The position numbers were made by a program, and so were the translations under genes. This document shows positions 24,263-32,243 of a stretch of 64,000 nucleotides of DNA, piece after piece (positions within the stretch are counted from its first letter, which is position 1; the number at the start of each line of letters is the position of its first letter). The DNA is from Erythrobacteraceae bacterium Alg239-R51 (GTDB lineage: Bacteria; Pseudomonadota; Alphaproteobacteria; Sphingomonadales; Sphingomonadaceae): contig CAMZOI010000003.1 in the NCBI GenBank assembly GCA_947331495.1, positions 62,001-126,000 on the forward strand, read 5' to 3'. Below the pieces are notes generated by a model. That model did not search any database. It had not been told where the DNA came from and saw only the letters and a program-made list of their open reading frames with translations.

Positions 24263-24726
24263 GCTCGGGAGGAAGGGCCGCGATCATCGACGAGCCGCAG
24301 GTCCGATGCCCCTTCTGCAGGGGTCTTATGCCGGGATGGATGTCGCGCTATCCCGGCAAAACCTGCACGCTCTGCGCACGGCCCCTTTTCCTGCTCCCTT
24401 TCATCTCCTCGCGGCATTATCGGTCGGTTCTGAGCGCGATCGACGTCGTGAAGATCATTATGCTGCCCGTGATGGCAGGTGCGACCATATCGTTCGCCAT
24501 GGGTCGTCTCGAGGCCGACAGCTACGCCTGTATCGTCGCTGGCGCTCTCCTCACTTGGGGAATGATCGATGTCTGGGACGGAACGGCAGGCCTCAGAACC
24601 GGCCTGGACAAGGTCAGAAAGCGGATTTGTCGAGGTGCCGTCGCTCGCAAAATGTCCCTCGCAAAGACGATCTTCGGATCGGCCTCGATGGTGCTGGGCG
24701 CGATCGGCCTGCTGATGGTAAGGTGA
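24244..24726 (+). CDS. Zinc-ribbon membrane protein, 160 aa
   Basis: Starts at ATG 24244 (an earlier ATG at 24229 is possible), overlapping the preceding gene by 19 bases. The N-terminus carries CPFC near residue 23 and CTLC near residue 42, a zinc-ribbon-like pair. Three hydrophobic segments follow (about residues 65-85, 92-110 and 140-158). No family is recognised. It is the last gene of the transfer-region operon. Confidence 0.5.
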   Translation: MPKEGVSSGGRAAIIDEPQVRCPFCRGLMPGWMSRYPGKTCTLCARPLFLLPFISSRHYRSVLSAIDVVKIIMLPVMAGATISFAMGRLEADSYACIVAGALLTWGMIDVWDGTAGLRTGLDKVRKRICRGAVARKMSLAKTIFGSASMVLGAIGLLMVR

Positions 24727-25052
24727 AGATCCGCCGACAATTTGCGGCTACGCGCATTACGCTGCTCGGAATCGCAACACTGAGCGATCAGATCTCGACG
24801 GCTTTGGCACTTGGAATAGGTGGCGGAACTTAAGCGCTCAATGCTTCCGCAGCGGGAGAAGGCCTTATATGAGCAGTTCGCTTGCCGCGGTAACTTTGGG
24901 TTGCGTCGTTGCTCTCAGGCATTCGGCGACATATTGGATTTCTCCGGCATGCCGAAAAGCGGAGTGAGGGCACGACAACCGGCTGGTGATGCGTAGGATA
25001 CTTGCTGTTCCGTCATGCCCATCCTTCGCTTCGGGCGTCGGCGCCGGCCAGT
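24727..25052. other. Intergenic boundary between conjugation and cargo regions
   Basis: About 325 bases. A 53-codon frame from ATG 24840 (MLPQREKALYEQFACRG) has no recognised match and no ribosome site. The boundary to the accessory genes lies here, but no repeat or attachment site was found. Confidence 0.4.
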
Positions 25053-25436
25053 TTACGCCTGCGTTCTAAATGGTTCGGCCAACTGTGCGAGGTACGCATT
25101 AGGATAATCTTCGATGCCAGCGAGGCCGATCGCCCCGGCTTTGATATGCTCACTCGATCCAAAGCGCGCTGTACCAAGCAGAACATCCCAGAGCGTTAGA
25201 AACAGACCGAAATTGACGTCGCCGTCCGTTTGGGACGCAAGGTGGTGGTGCCGATGGACAGGGGCGACGGCCCAGACATATGCCAGCGGCCCGACCCGCA
25301 TCTCGACATTCGAATGCTGTAACTGGAGCTGGATCAACACCGCAAAGGAAGCCACGGCAGCGACATCTAGAGGAATCCCCAATAGAAGCCATGGCAAGGC
25401 ACCGGCGGAAACCTCGAAGAACTGGTGGACCGGATG
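25053..25436 (-). pseudogene. Fatty-acid-hydroxylase-type gene, 3' part cut off by IS66
   Basis: Encodes the C-terminal 127 residues of a sterol desaturase/fatty acid hydroxylase family membrane enzyme, beginning at HPVHQFFEV and carrying the last histidine box HRHHHL near the middle. The matching 5' part lies at 28198-28671 on the other side of the insertion sequence. When one copy of the 8-bp duplication is removed, the two parts join in frame into a protein of about 285 residues. Confidence 0.85.
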
Positions 25437-25444
25437 CTTCAATA
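25437..25444. repeat. Target-site duplication, left copy
   Basis: CTTCAATA immediately outside the left end of the IS66 element; the same eight bases are at 28198-28205. Eight-base duplications are the rule for IS66. Confidence 0.9.
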
Positions 25445-25473
25445 GTACCCATCCGGTGAAGGCCGCGGCAGTG

Positions 25474-25692
25474 CTATATATCGTGGTCGGCGATGAGCGT
25501 TGTGAGGTTTTCGACGCCGTATTCGGTAAATGCCATCGCGCCGTCCGGACGATCAAGGCTGTACACCCAGATCAGCCCGTCTTCCGGGTCCATGCCCGAC
25601 GCGAGTTCAGCAATCAGATCTTCTTCGACGCTTAGATGACGCGCTACGAGTGCGATCGTGCTGACCGAATGGACCTTGTTAACGTGCGCCAT
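25474..25692 (-). CDS. Small passenger protein of the IS66 element, 72 aa
   Basis: Starts with an ATG that overlaps the tnpC stop (ATGA at 25692) and ends 15 bases before the inverted repeat, so it is fully inside the element. The product begins MAHVNKVHSVSTIALVARHL and contains a DPEDGLIWVYSLD stretch. It has the look of a helix-turn-helix-like N-terminus followed by a small strand pair. Extra genes at this place occur in some IS66 relatives; the role is unknown, perhaps regulation of transposition (inference). Confidence 0.6.
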   Translation of the reverse strand: MAHVNKVHSVSTIALVARHLSVEEDLIAELASGMDPEDGLIWVYSLDRPDGAMAFTEYGVENLTTLIADHDI

Positions 25693-27344
25693 CAAGCTGC
25701 GATTCTGGCTCGCCCAGATTCCCAGTTCCAGGGCAGTAGTTCGTCGATCCGGTGGGCAGGATGTCCGGCGATGCGCGCGAGGACATCGGCCAGCCACGCC
25801 TGCGGATCGACATCGTTGAGCCGGGCCGTCTGGATCAGCGTGTAGAGCACGGCCGCGCGCTGTCCGCCGCGGTCGGAACCGCAGAACAGCCATGCCTTGC
25901 GGCCAAGCGGCACACAGCGCAGCGCCCGCTCGGCAGCGTTGTTCGTGATGCAGATCCGGCCATCATCGAGGAACCGGGTGAAGGCACCCCAGCGCCGGAG
26001 CATATAGTTGATGGCCTTGGCCATATCATGGCTGCGCGACAGCTTCGCGAGCTGCGCGGTGAGCCAGGCGTGCAGGCCCGCCATCAGCGGCGCGCTGCGT
26101 TCCTGCCGGAGTGCAACACGCTCGCCTGGCGTTTTGCCGTTGATGCCGCGCTCGATCTCGAACAGGGCATCGAGGCGCTGCACGGCTTCTAGCGCGATCG
26201 GGTAGATCATGCCGTTGCGTCCGCCGCGGCTTCTCCTGCGCGCGGCTCCCTCGACATCGGCCAGCTCGAAGAATTTGCGCCGTGCATGCGCGAAGCAGCC
26301 CGCCTCGATCACGGGTGCTGGCTGACGACCGGGAGCGTAAAGCTCGTTGTAGCCGCCATAGGCATCGGCCTGCAGGATCCCTGCCCAGGACGCCAGATGC
26401 TCCCGTGGATGCTCACCGCGCCGATCGCGGGAATAGTGGAACAAGGCTGCTGGCGGATCGGAGCCGGCGAAGGGCCGGTCATCGCGCACATAAACCCACA
26501 GGCGCGCCGTATCGGTCTTGCCCTTCGCCATGACCGGCACGGTCGTATCGTCGCCATGGATCCGGGCTGCATCCAGCACATGGGCTTCGATCCGCCGGTA
26601 GAGCGGCATGAGTGCGAAGGCGGCGGCACCGACCTGATCGGCCAGGGTCGAGGTGCTGAGCGCTACGCCTTCGCGGGCGAAGCGCTCGGCCTGCCGGTTG
26701 AGGGGCTGGTGCTGACCGTACTTCTCAAAAAGTAGCATGGCGAGGAAGCTGGGCCCGGCCCATCCGCGCGGCACGACATGGAACGGCGCCGGGGGCTGCG
26801 TAATCGTCTCGCAATCCCGGCAGGAGAACTTCTCACGCACCGTCCGGATCACCTTCCACTGGCGCGGGATCACTTCCAGCGTCTCGGTGATATCCTCTCC
26901 CAGCTTTGACAGACGCGCGCTGCCGCAGGACGGGCACGAACAGGGCGCGGGGATGACGACGCGTTCGCGGGGCAGATGTTCGGGGAACGGCTTGCGGCTC
27001 GGGCGCTTGCGGTCGAACGCGGCAACCTCGCTCGTCTTCGCCGGAGCGGCTTCGGCAGCGCAATCATTCTCGCAGGCATCGGCCTCGAGATCTTCGAGCT
27101 GCAATTCCAACTGGTCGAGCAGACGTCGGCTGCGTTCGGCGCTGGCGCCATATTGCTCGCGACGCAGCCTGGCGATCTGCAGCTTGAGGTGCGCGATCAG
27201 CGCCTCGATCGCGCTCTCGCGGGCCCTGGCCTTGGCAAGGCGTGCCTCGGCATCATCGGCGCGTGAGAGCGCGGCGGCCAGCAGCGCCTTGAGCGCTTCG
27301 ACGTCGTCCGGCAGGGGCGATGCGGCCGTGTCCATAAGGGGCAT
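25692..27344 (-). CDS. tnpC: IS66 transposase TnpC, 550 aa
   Basis: The N-terminal leucine-rich coiled coil (about 20-90), a CxxC zinc-binding region (PCSCPSCGSARL, then CRDCE) and the DDE core are present: D in IHGDDTTVP, D in QADAYGGY and E in NNAAERALR. The C-terminal half is typical of IS66 transposases (WLFCGSDRGGQRAAVLYTL). The start at 27344 is chosen because the coiled coil begins soon after; the frame is open farther upstream. It catalyses excision and insertion of the element. Confidence 0.92.
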   Translation of the reverse strand: MPLMDTAASPLPDDVEALKALLAAALSRADDAEARLAKARARESAIEALIAHLKLQIARLRREQYGASAERSRRLLDQLELQLEDLEADACENDCAAEAAPAKTSEVAAFDRKRPSRKPFPEHLPRERVVIPAPCSCPSCGSARLSKLGEDITETLEVIPRQWKVIRTVREKFSCRDCETITQPPAPFHVVPRGWAGPSFLAMLLFEKYGQHQPLNRQAERFAREGVALSTSTLADQVGAAAFALMPLYRRIEAHVLDAARIHGDDTTVPVMAKGKTDTARLWVYVRDDRPFAGSDPPAALFHYSRDRRGEHPREHLASWAGILQADAYGGYNELYAPGRQPAPVIEAGCFAHARRKFFELADVEGAARRRSRGGRNGMIYPIALEAVQRLDALFEIERGINGKTPGERVALRQERSAPLMAGLHAWLTAQLAKLSRSHDMAKAINYMLRRWGAFTRFLDDGRICITNNAAERALRCVPLGRKAWLFCGSDRGGQRAAVLYTLIQTARLNDVDPQAWLADVLARIAGHPAHRIDELLPWNWESGRARIAA

Positions 27345-27408
27345 GGAATCACAGATCGGCCTTCGGTCAAAGCCCAAAATGCGCCAGCCAACGAAGAAAA
27401 TGCAGCCC

Positions 27409-27750
27409 CTATCCGGCGCTCTGCGGACGCCATGAATATTGCGGGTTACGCCAGTCGATCCCCTCCAGCAGGCAGGACAATTGGGCATTGGTCAGCGAGA
27501 CGATGCCCTCTCTCGCCGAGGGCCAGACGAAGCGACCCTTCTCGAGCCGTTTGGCATAAAGCGACATGCCGATGCCGTCGTGCCAGATGATCTTGACCAG
27601 CGATCCCGTCCGCCCTCGGAACACGAACAGGTCGCCGCCATGTGGATCGCGCTTCAGGCCCTGCTGAACCTGCAAGGCCAACCCCTGCATGCCCTTGCGC
27701 ATGTCCGTGTGGCCCATCGCGATCCAGACCCTCGCGCCCGATGGGATCAT
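27409..27750 (-). CDS. tnpB: IS66 accessory protein TnpB, 113 aa
   Basis: The start MIPSGARVWIAMGHTDMRKG is the standard IS66 Orf2 N-terminus, followed by GDLFVFRGR and KIIWHDGIG. The frame is open upstream to 27849, but this start overlaps the tnpA stop (27747-27750), the normal IS66 coupling. It is required for efficient IS66 transposition in studied members; its biochemical role is unclear. Confidence 0.9.
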   Translation of the reverse strand: MIPSGARVWIAMGHTDMRKGMQGLALQVQQGLKRDPHGGDLFVFRGRTGSLVKIIWHDGIGMSLYAKRLEKGRFVWPSAREGIVSLTNAQLSCLLEGIDWRNPQYSWRPQSAG

Positions 27751-28112
27751 CGCAGCGCCTTCAAGGTCGCCGAAACCAGTGCGGCAGGCGCATTCGACGA
27801 AATGCGCACGCACCGACCATTGCCAAGATCGACCGTGACCGCGGCACACGGATCGTGATCGGCAGGCTGCTCATCATCGGCGAGCACGGCCTGGGCGAAA
27901 TTTATCTCCGGTACCGGCAAGGACGCAGCCGCCGACTGTTCGCGCAACTTGCGACGCCATGTGTAGATCAGGCTGGTCGAAACGTCGCGCCGCCGCGATA
28001 CATCGGCAACGCAGGCGCCCGGCGCAAAGGCCTCGGCGAGGATCTCAATCCGCTCCTCCTCGCTCCAACGCCGACGACGCTCCGGCCCCGTCATCACCGT
28101 GATCTGACCCAT
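27747..28112 (-). CDS. tnpA: IS66 protein TnpA, 121 aa
   Basis: A helix-turn-helix protein (RRRRWSEEERIEILAEAF, then RRDVSTSLIYTWRRKL), the hallmark of IS66 Orf1. It is the first gene of the element, starting 71 bases inside the right inverted repeat. The helix-turn-helix likely binds the element ends. Confidence 0.9.
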   Translation of the reverse strand: MGQITVMTGPERRRRWSEEERIEILAEAFAPGACVADVSRRRDVSTSLIYTWRRKLREQSAAASLPVPEINFAQAVLADDEQPADHDPCAAVTVDLGNGRCVRISSNAPAALVSATLKALR

Positions 28113-28197
28113 GCTCCGCTCCTAAGCTCGCTCATACGAGCGCTCTTAAGACCGGTCGTTCACTCGCCGGACAAGGCGGGCCTCACCGGATGGGTAC

Positions 28198-28205
28198 CTT
28201 CAATA
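28198..28205. repeat. Target-site duplication, right copy
   Basis: CTTCAATA immediately outside the right end of the IS66 element, identical to 25437-25444. Confidence 0.9.
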
Positions 28206-28671
28206 GCCCGTTGAAGCCGTACATGTGGCGTACCGAATGATGCACGGCATGAAAACGCCAGAGAAACGAAACCCTGTGACTGGCGAAATGGGCAAGGGTT
28301 ATCCCTAGGTCGAGAAGCACGATCGCGATGGCCGCATCAGCCCATAAGGGCAGCGTCGTTGGCCAGGCTGATTCCCAAGGGACAAGGCTTGCGATGAGCG
28401 GAAGAAGCAGCACCATAGCCACAAGAGACCCTTCGTTTACAAGGGCATGCAAAACGTCCCGCCCGCCATCCCCATGGCTCGAATTCCACTGATTTTCGAA
28501 AGGCGCGATATGCTCGGCGGCAAGTGAGGTCCCGATCGCAGCGATGACCAGAACTAACAGCCAGGCCGGCGAACTATCCGAGGACACGATCGCCGTAGCG
28601 CCCCCGACAAAACCAAAAAAATAGAGTGGGGCATAGAGATAACGAAAAACGACCACTGGAGCCTCCATCAA
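28198..28671 (-). pseudogene. Fatty-acid-hydroxylase-type gene, 5' part cut off by IS66
   Basis: Encodes 158 residues with several membrane segments and the first two histidine boxes, HFASH (about 127-131) and HAVHH (about 141-145), of the sterol desaturase/fatty acid hydroxylase superfamily. The open frame runs four codons into the insertion sequence before stopping. The rest of the gene is at 25053-25436. The original enzyme was probably a di-iron lipid hydroxylase; the neighbouring P450 also belongs to a fatty-acid-hydroxylating family. Confidence 0.85.
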
Positions 28672-28728
28672 ACGATGGATCCATTTACGCTCCCGTCGCC
28701 CACCGGTCTTGAACGTTTCGGTGGTGTT

Positions 28729-29421
28729 TTAACGCACGATGGTAATCGCGATTTTTGCAAGACCCAGTGATGGCGTCACGCCGAACCATTCGACCAAACG
28801 ACGGGTAAAGTGCGCTTGATCGGAAAACCCACCCGCGGCCGCTGCGGCAGCGACACTATGAGATTGGTCGAAGCTCTCGATGGCACGCTGAACCTGTAAC
28901 CATTGCAGGAGCTTGGTTGTCGGCACTCCAAAATCCCGAACCGCAATTTCCCGCATCCGCGTGGTCGAAACACCGACGGCTTTGGCCAATTCCGAAGGTG
29001 TCGCCCCGGGTTCGATCCGTTGCAGCGTAGAGCGGAGGCGCGGGTCGATTTGGCTCGAACCCTTCCGGTTCAAAAAGCCTTCCATCCATTTGCGTGCCTC
29101 GTTCCCAGATCCAACCAGAGCCAATGCATTCGCTTCAGCGGTCGAAAGCCGTTCCAGTCCAACACTCTTGTTGAGGTCACGGGTTCCCATGAAAAACGGA
29201 TCGACATACAGATTTCGCAGGATGGCACCGGATGGCGTCAAGCGGTGAACCGTGGTGGCAGGGATGAGAACAGCTTCACCGGGCGACAAGCGAAGATCTC
29301 GGTCAGCGTTAATGCTGCAAGAGTCGACCAGCGAAAGACTGATCTGGTGTGCCAGATGACTGTGCGGACGGTTCTCTCCTGTTTGGGCGTCGAGAAGTGC
29401 CCAGCCAAATCCGAGCATCAT
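28729..29421 (-). CDS. AraC-family transcriptional regulator, 230 aa
   Basis: The N-terminal half is a cupin-like sensor domain (RPHSHLAHQISLSLVD). The C-terminal 100 residues hold two helix-turn-helix motifs ending in GGFSDQAHFTRRLVEWFGVTP. The frame is open to a TTG at 29532, but GGGAGGG lies four bases before ATG 29421, which is therefore preferred. It is 107 bases downstream of the P450 stop and may share its transcript, so it may control the P450 and the disrupted hydroxylase gene. Confidence 0.75.
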   Translation of the reverse strand: MMLGFGWALLDAQTGENRPHSHLAHQISLSLVDSCSINADRDLRLSPGEAVLIPATTVHRLTPSGAILRNLYVDPFFMGTRDLNKSVGLERLSTAEANALALVGSGNEARKWMEGFLNRKGSSQIDPRLRSTLQRIEPGATPSELAKAVGVSTTRMREIAVRDFGVPTTKLLQWLQVQRAIESFDQSHSVAAAAAAGGFSDQAHFTRRLVEWFGVTPSLGLAKIAITIVR

Positions 29422-29528
29422 GTTGCCCTCCCATGAGGCGTCGGTGCTTCTCAAAGAGCGATTTCGTCTTAGCTGCTGTGCAATCGGACGTTCCTTTCTG
29501 AGAGATCTCAACGCGTTCCCGGCTCTCC

Positions 29529-30815
29529 TCAAGTCTCTTTCAAAGACCGCTCACTGCGCCGGATATCCTCGAGAATGATCTTGCTGCCTGGCAGCGCCGG
29601 CATCCGGGAACGATCGATGCGCAGATCCTGCGCGGGAAGCCGATATTCCATTTCGCAAAGAAGCATTCGCAACGAGCGCTCCATCACTTCGAGCACGACT
29701 GTCTCACCGGGGCAGCGATGATTTTTCGAGACATCGCCGCCGCCCTGAGGGATTAATGCGAACGCGGAAAAGTCTTCCTTGCGAAAGCGATCCGGATTGA
29801 CGATTTCCGGCTCGTTCCAGAGATGAGGATCAGTGTTGGTTGCGTGTAAGTCGAGCAGGAAACGTCGGCCGGCGGGAAAACGGACATTTCGCCAGCGAAA
29901 GTCCTTTCGGCTCCTGGCAGCGACCGCAGGGAAGAACGGATAGAACCGGCGCACTTCCTGCACGAAACGGCCTAACTCAGAGCGATCGGATGCAGGGGTC
30001 GGAGCCACATCGGGAAATGAATGGAGAGCATGCGCCAGGAGAGTGATATAGACAGACGTAGCGACGGTTGGGCGCAGAACGTTCAGCAGTTCGACGGCAG
30101 CGATCCTGGGACTTAGCAGCGCACCATCCTCATCCCGGTGCGCAGCAATCACAGCCAGCGCCGATTCAGCGGGTGGGACCAGACGGCGGTCACGCGCATC
30201 CTTGATGACGCGAGCAAGCCACGCTTCGGAACGGCTGCGAGCGCGCCGGGCCCGAAAATGGCCCAAGCCGAGCGCGGCCGCGCGGTCGAAGAGTAGAACA
30301 AGGTCGCGAGTTCGCTTGATGCGCTCTTCAGCCGGTAGTGGCACACCGGCCCAGTCGCACACTGCTTCGGCCAATATGGGATGCAGCGCTTCGTAGAAGA
30401 TTACCTGCGATTCCCGGGTCCATGCCGGGAGCTGGGCCAACCACATTTTCTCGAATTTCTCTCCCAGAGCCTCGACACGCTCTTGCGTCAGCAACGACAC
30501 GAACATTTCCTTGCGCCGCAGATGCCGCTCGCCATCCAGACCCTGGACTCCGCCCTTGCCAGTCAAAGTCGCCCGAACCGGTTCCGGCATCGCGCCGTCG
30601 CGCGACATTCGCGCTTTATCGTAGAACATCTCGGCCGCAGCTTCGCCGCGCAGGCACACAGTCCGCCGGAGCAACAGGCGGGTTTCGAACATATTGCCAC
30701 CGGTTCGCGAGCAGACCGTGTTTACGAAGTCATAGGGCCGCCTCAGGAAATGGAGTGTGCTGTCGAAGGGCCCTCGCGGTATGAGTTCTTCGCTCTGTTT
30801 TATGGAACGTTTCAT
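29529..30815 (-). CDS. Cytochrome P450, CYP152 (fatty acid peroxygenase) type, 428 aa
   Basis: The heme-binding cysteine is in HRCPGE (about residue 387). ELLNVLRPTVAT carries the Arg-Pro pair that replaces the usual acid-alcohol pair in CYP152 enzymes and binds the fatty-acid carboxylate. N-terminal segments (CLRGEAAAEMFYD, then GVQGLDGERHLRRKEMFVSLL) also match CYP152. Such enzymes use hydrogen peroxide to hydroxylate or decarboxylate fatty acids and need no reductase. The start at 30815 (MKRSIKQ) is chosen over 30875. The peroxide link makes the nearby peroxiredoxin gene notable. Confidence 0.85.
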   Translation of the reverse strand: MKRSIKQSEELIPRGPFDSTLHFLRRPYDFVNTVCSRTGGNMFETRLLLRRTVCLRGEAAAEMFYDKARMSRDGAMPEPVRATLTGKGGVQGLDGERHLRRKEMFVSLLTQERVEALGEKFEKMWLAQLPAWTRESQVIFYEALHPILAEAVCDWAGVPLPAEERIKRTRDLVLLFDRAAALGLGHFRARRARSRSEAWLARVIKDARDRRLVPPAESALAVIAAHRDEDGALLSPRIAAVELLNVLRPTVATSVYITLLAHALHSFPDVAPTPASDRSELGRFVQEVRRFYPFFPAVAARSRKDFRWRNVRFPAGRRFLLDLHATNTDPHLWNEPEIVNPDRFRKEDFSAFALIPQGGGDVSKNHRCPGETVVLEVMERSLRMLLCEMEYRLPAQDLRIDRSRMPALPGSKIILEDIRRSERSLKET

Positions 30816-30934
30816 AGACCAATACCGTCCTCTCGATTTGGCATATCGGTGCCGAGCCAGGCACGGCAAAACCAACCGGCGCGCTTTTGATTATGCTCCC
30901 GCCGATAAGTCTCGCATTGCCCCTTATGCTGCGA

Positions 30935-31570
30935 TCAATCCTGCGGCTGCGGTGTGACGCGCAGATAAGGTTTTACCGTCTCCCAGCCTTTGGGGAATTT
31001 CTCACGCGCTTCTTCATCGCTGAGCGAAGGCACGATGATGACGTCCTCGCCCTGCTGCCAGTTCACAGGTGTGGCCACGCTGTGGTCCGCCGTCAGTTGC
31101 AGCGAATCGATAATCCGCAAGATCTCTTCGAAATTTCGTCCCGTGCTCGCGGGATAAGTGAGCGTAAGTTTCACTTTCTTATCGGGACCGATGATGAACA
31201 CCGAGCGGACGGTGAATGAATCATCAGCCTGCGGATGGATCATTCCATAGAGATCAGCGATTTCACGATCCGGGTCCGCGACCAGCGGAAAGTTGAGAGC
31301 ATGACCCTGGGTTTCGGCAATGTCGCCCGCCCAAGCTCGATGATCTTCGAGCGGATCGACGCTGAGACCGATCACTTTGACGCCGCGTTTGTCGAATTCA
31401 GGCTTGAGGCGGGCAACCTCACCAAGTTCCGTCGTGCAAACAGGAGTGAAATCCGCAGGGTGCGAGAACAGCACCGCCCAGTCGTCACCCATCCATTCAT
31501 GGAATTTGAGCGTGCCATCGGTTGTGTCGGCCTCGAAATCGGGTGCGGTGTCGCCAAGTTGAAGTGTCAT
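30935..31570 (-). CDS. 1-Cys peroxiredoxin (Prx6 type), 211 aa
   Basis: The peroxidatic cysteine is in PADFTPVCTTEL (about residue 45), and the long C-terminal domain (from DHSVATPVNW onward) marks the Prx6/1-Cys class. It reduces hydrogen peroxide and lipid peroxides in the cytoplasm. The gene stands alone. A dyad matching the MerR-type operator at 39568-39586 lies 55-70 bases upstream with a 19-base spacer arrangement, so metal-dependent control in trans is possible. Confidence 0.92.
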   Translation of the reverse strand: MTLQLGDTAPDFEADTTDGTLKFHEWMGDDWAVLFSHPADFTPVCTTELGEVARLKPEFDKRGVKVIGLSVDPLEDHRAWAGDIAETQGHALNFPLVADPDREIADLYGMIHPQADDSFTVRSVFIIGPDKKVKLTLTYPASTGRNFEEILRIIDSLQLTADHSVATPVNWQQGEDVIIVPSLSDEEAREKFPKGWETVKPYLRVTPQPQD

Positions 31571-31615
31571 TGAAAATCTCCTGTGGTGAGCGCTAAAGCA
31601 ACGCAGCTACACGTA

Positions 31616-31646
31616 CAGATGGGTGCTACAGTTGCTGTAGGTGCAA
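31616..31646 (-). promoter_or_regulatory. Candidate MerR-type promoter of the peroxiredoxin gene
   Basis: On the minus strand TTGCAC (31641-31646) and a weak CATCTG (31616-31621) are 19 bases apart, enclosing the dyad CTACAG-CAA-CTGTAG (31626-31640). The core AGCAACTGTAG is identical to that in the operator at 39568-39586. The -10 box is poor. Confidence 0.4.
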
Positions 31647-31763
31647 CCGAGATCGCGACCAAGCGGCGTTCAGACGCGATAGACGGCATCGCCAGCGTGC
31701 TGGTGTGGCGACCTTCCGCGCTATGCGGAAGCGTTCGTCTTTTCTCATTGCGTCCGGTCTTAA

Positions 31764-32243
31764 TCAGCTCGTATTCGCGCTGGTTTCAGGCTGGTCTTCG
31801 CCCACCAGGATCAAAAGCCCCAGTCCCGCTACGATCGCGACGTCGGCCAGATTGAATGATGGCCAATGAAAATTGTCCCAGTACAAATCGATAAAGTCCC
31901 TGACGGCGCCAAACATCAGCCTGTCTGCAACGTTGCCGAGCGCTCCGCCAATCGCCAAGCTCAAGCCGAGCGCATGGATGGGGGATCGGGTTCTCATCAG
32001 CCAAATCCCGAGCATGCCCGAAAGCAGAACGCCGATCGCGATAAGGATCACGGGGGCTGCTCCACCGGCCAGTCCGAAAGCCACGCCGTTATTGGCGATG
32101 GCGACTAGATTGAAGCCCGGGAACACTGCGATCACGTTACCCGAACCAACCAAAGAATGCGCCCAGGTTTTCGACAATTGGTCGAGGCCGAAGCTAACCA
32201 GAATCAAAACGGGCGCAAGCCGTTTCGCCGCGCTCAAGGTCAT
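31764..32243 (-). CDS. lspA: Lipoprotein signal peptidase, 159 aa
   Basis: Four membrane segments and the conserved LspA motifs: NNGVAFGL, GGALGNVADRL and VRDFIDLYW...FNLADVAI with the two catalytic aspartates. It removes signal peptides from prolipoproteins after lipidation. The start at 32243 overlaps the ALDH stop (ATGA). Plasmid-borne lspA genes accompany metal-resistance genes (as in pbr and cad islands), perhaps to process efflux lipoproteins. Length equals the family norm. Confidence 0.93.
   Translation of the reverse strand: MTLSAAKRLAPVLILVSFGLDQLSKTWAHSLVGSGNVIAVFPGFNLVAIANNGVAFGLAGGAAPVILIAIGVLLSGMLGIWLMRTRSPIHALGLSLAIGGALGNVADRLMFGAVRDFIDLYWDNFHWPSFNLADVAIVAGLGLLILVGEDQPETSANTS

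Larger units (their letters stand above)
25445..28197 (-). mobile_element. Complete IS66-family insertion sequence, 2753 bp
   Basis: Bounded by 15-base perfect inverted repeats GTACCCATCCGGTGA at 25445-25459 and its complement at 28183-28197, and by the 8-bp duplication CTTCAATA. It contains tnpA, tnpB and tnpC in order on the minus strand plus a small fourth gene after tnpC. Everything looks intact, so the element may still be active and the insertion recent. It interrupts a fatty-acid-hydroxylase gene. Confidence 0.95.
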
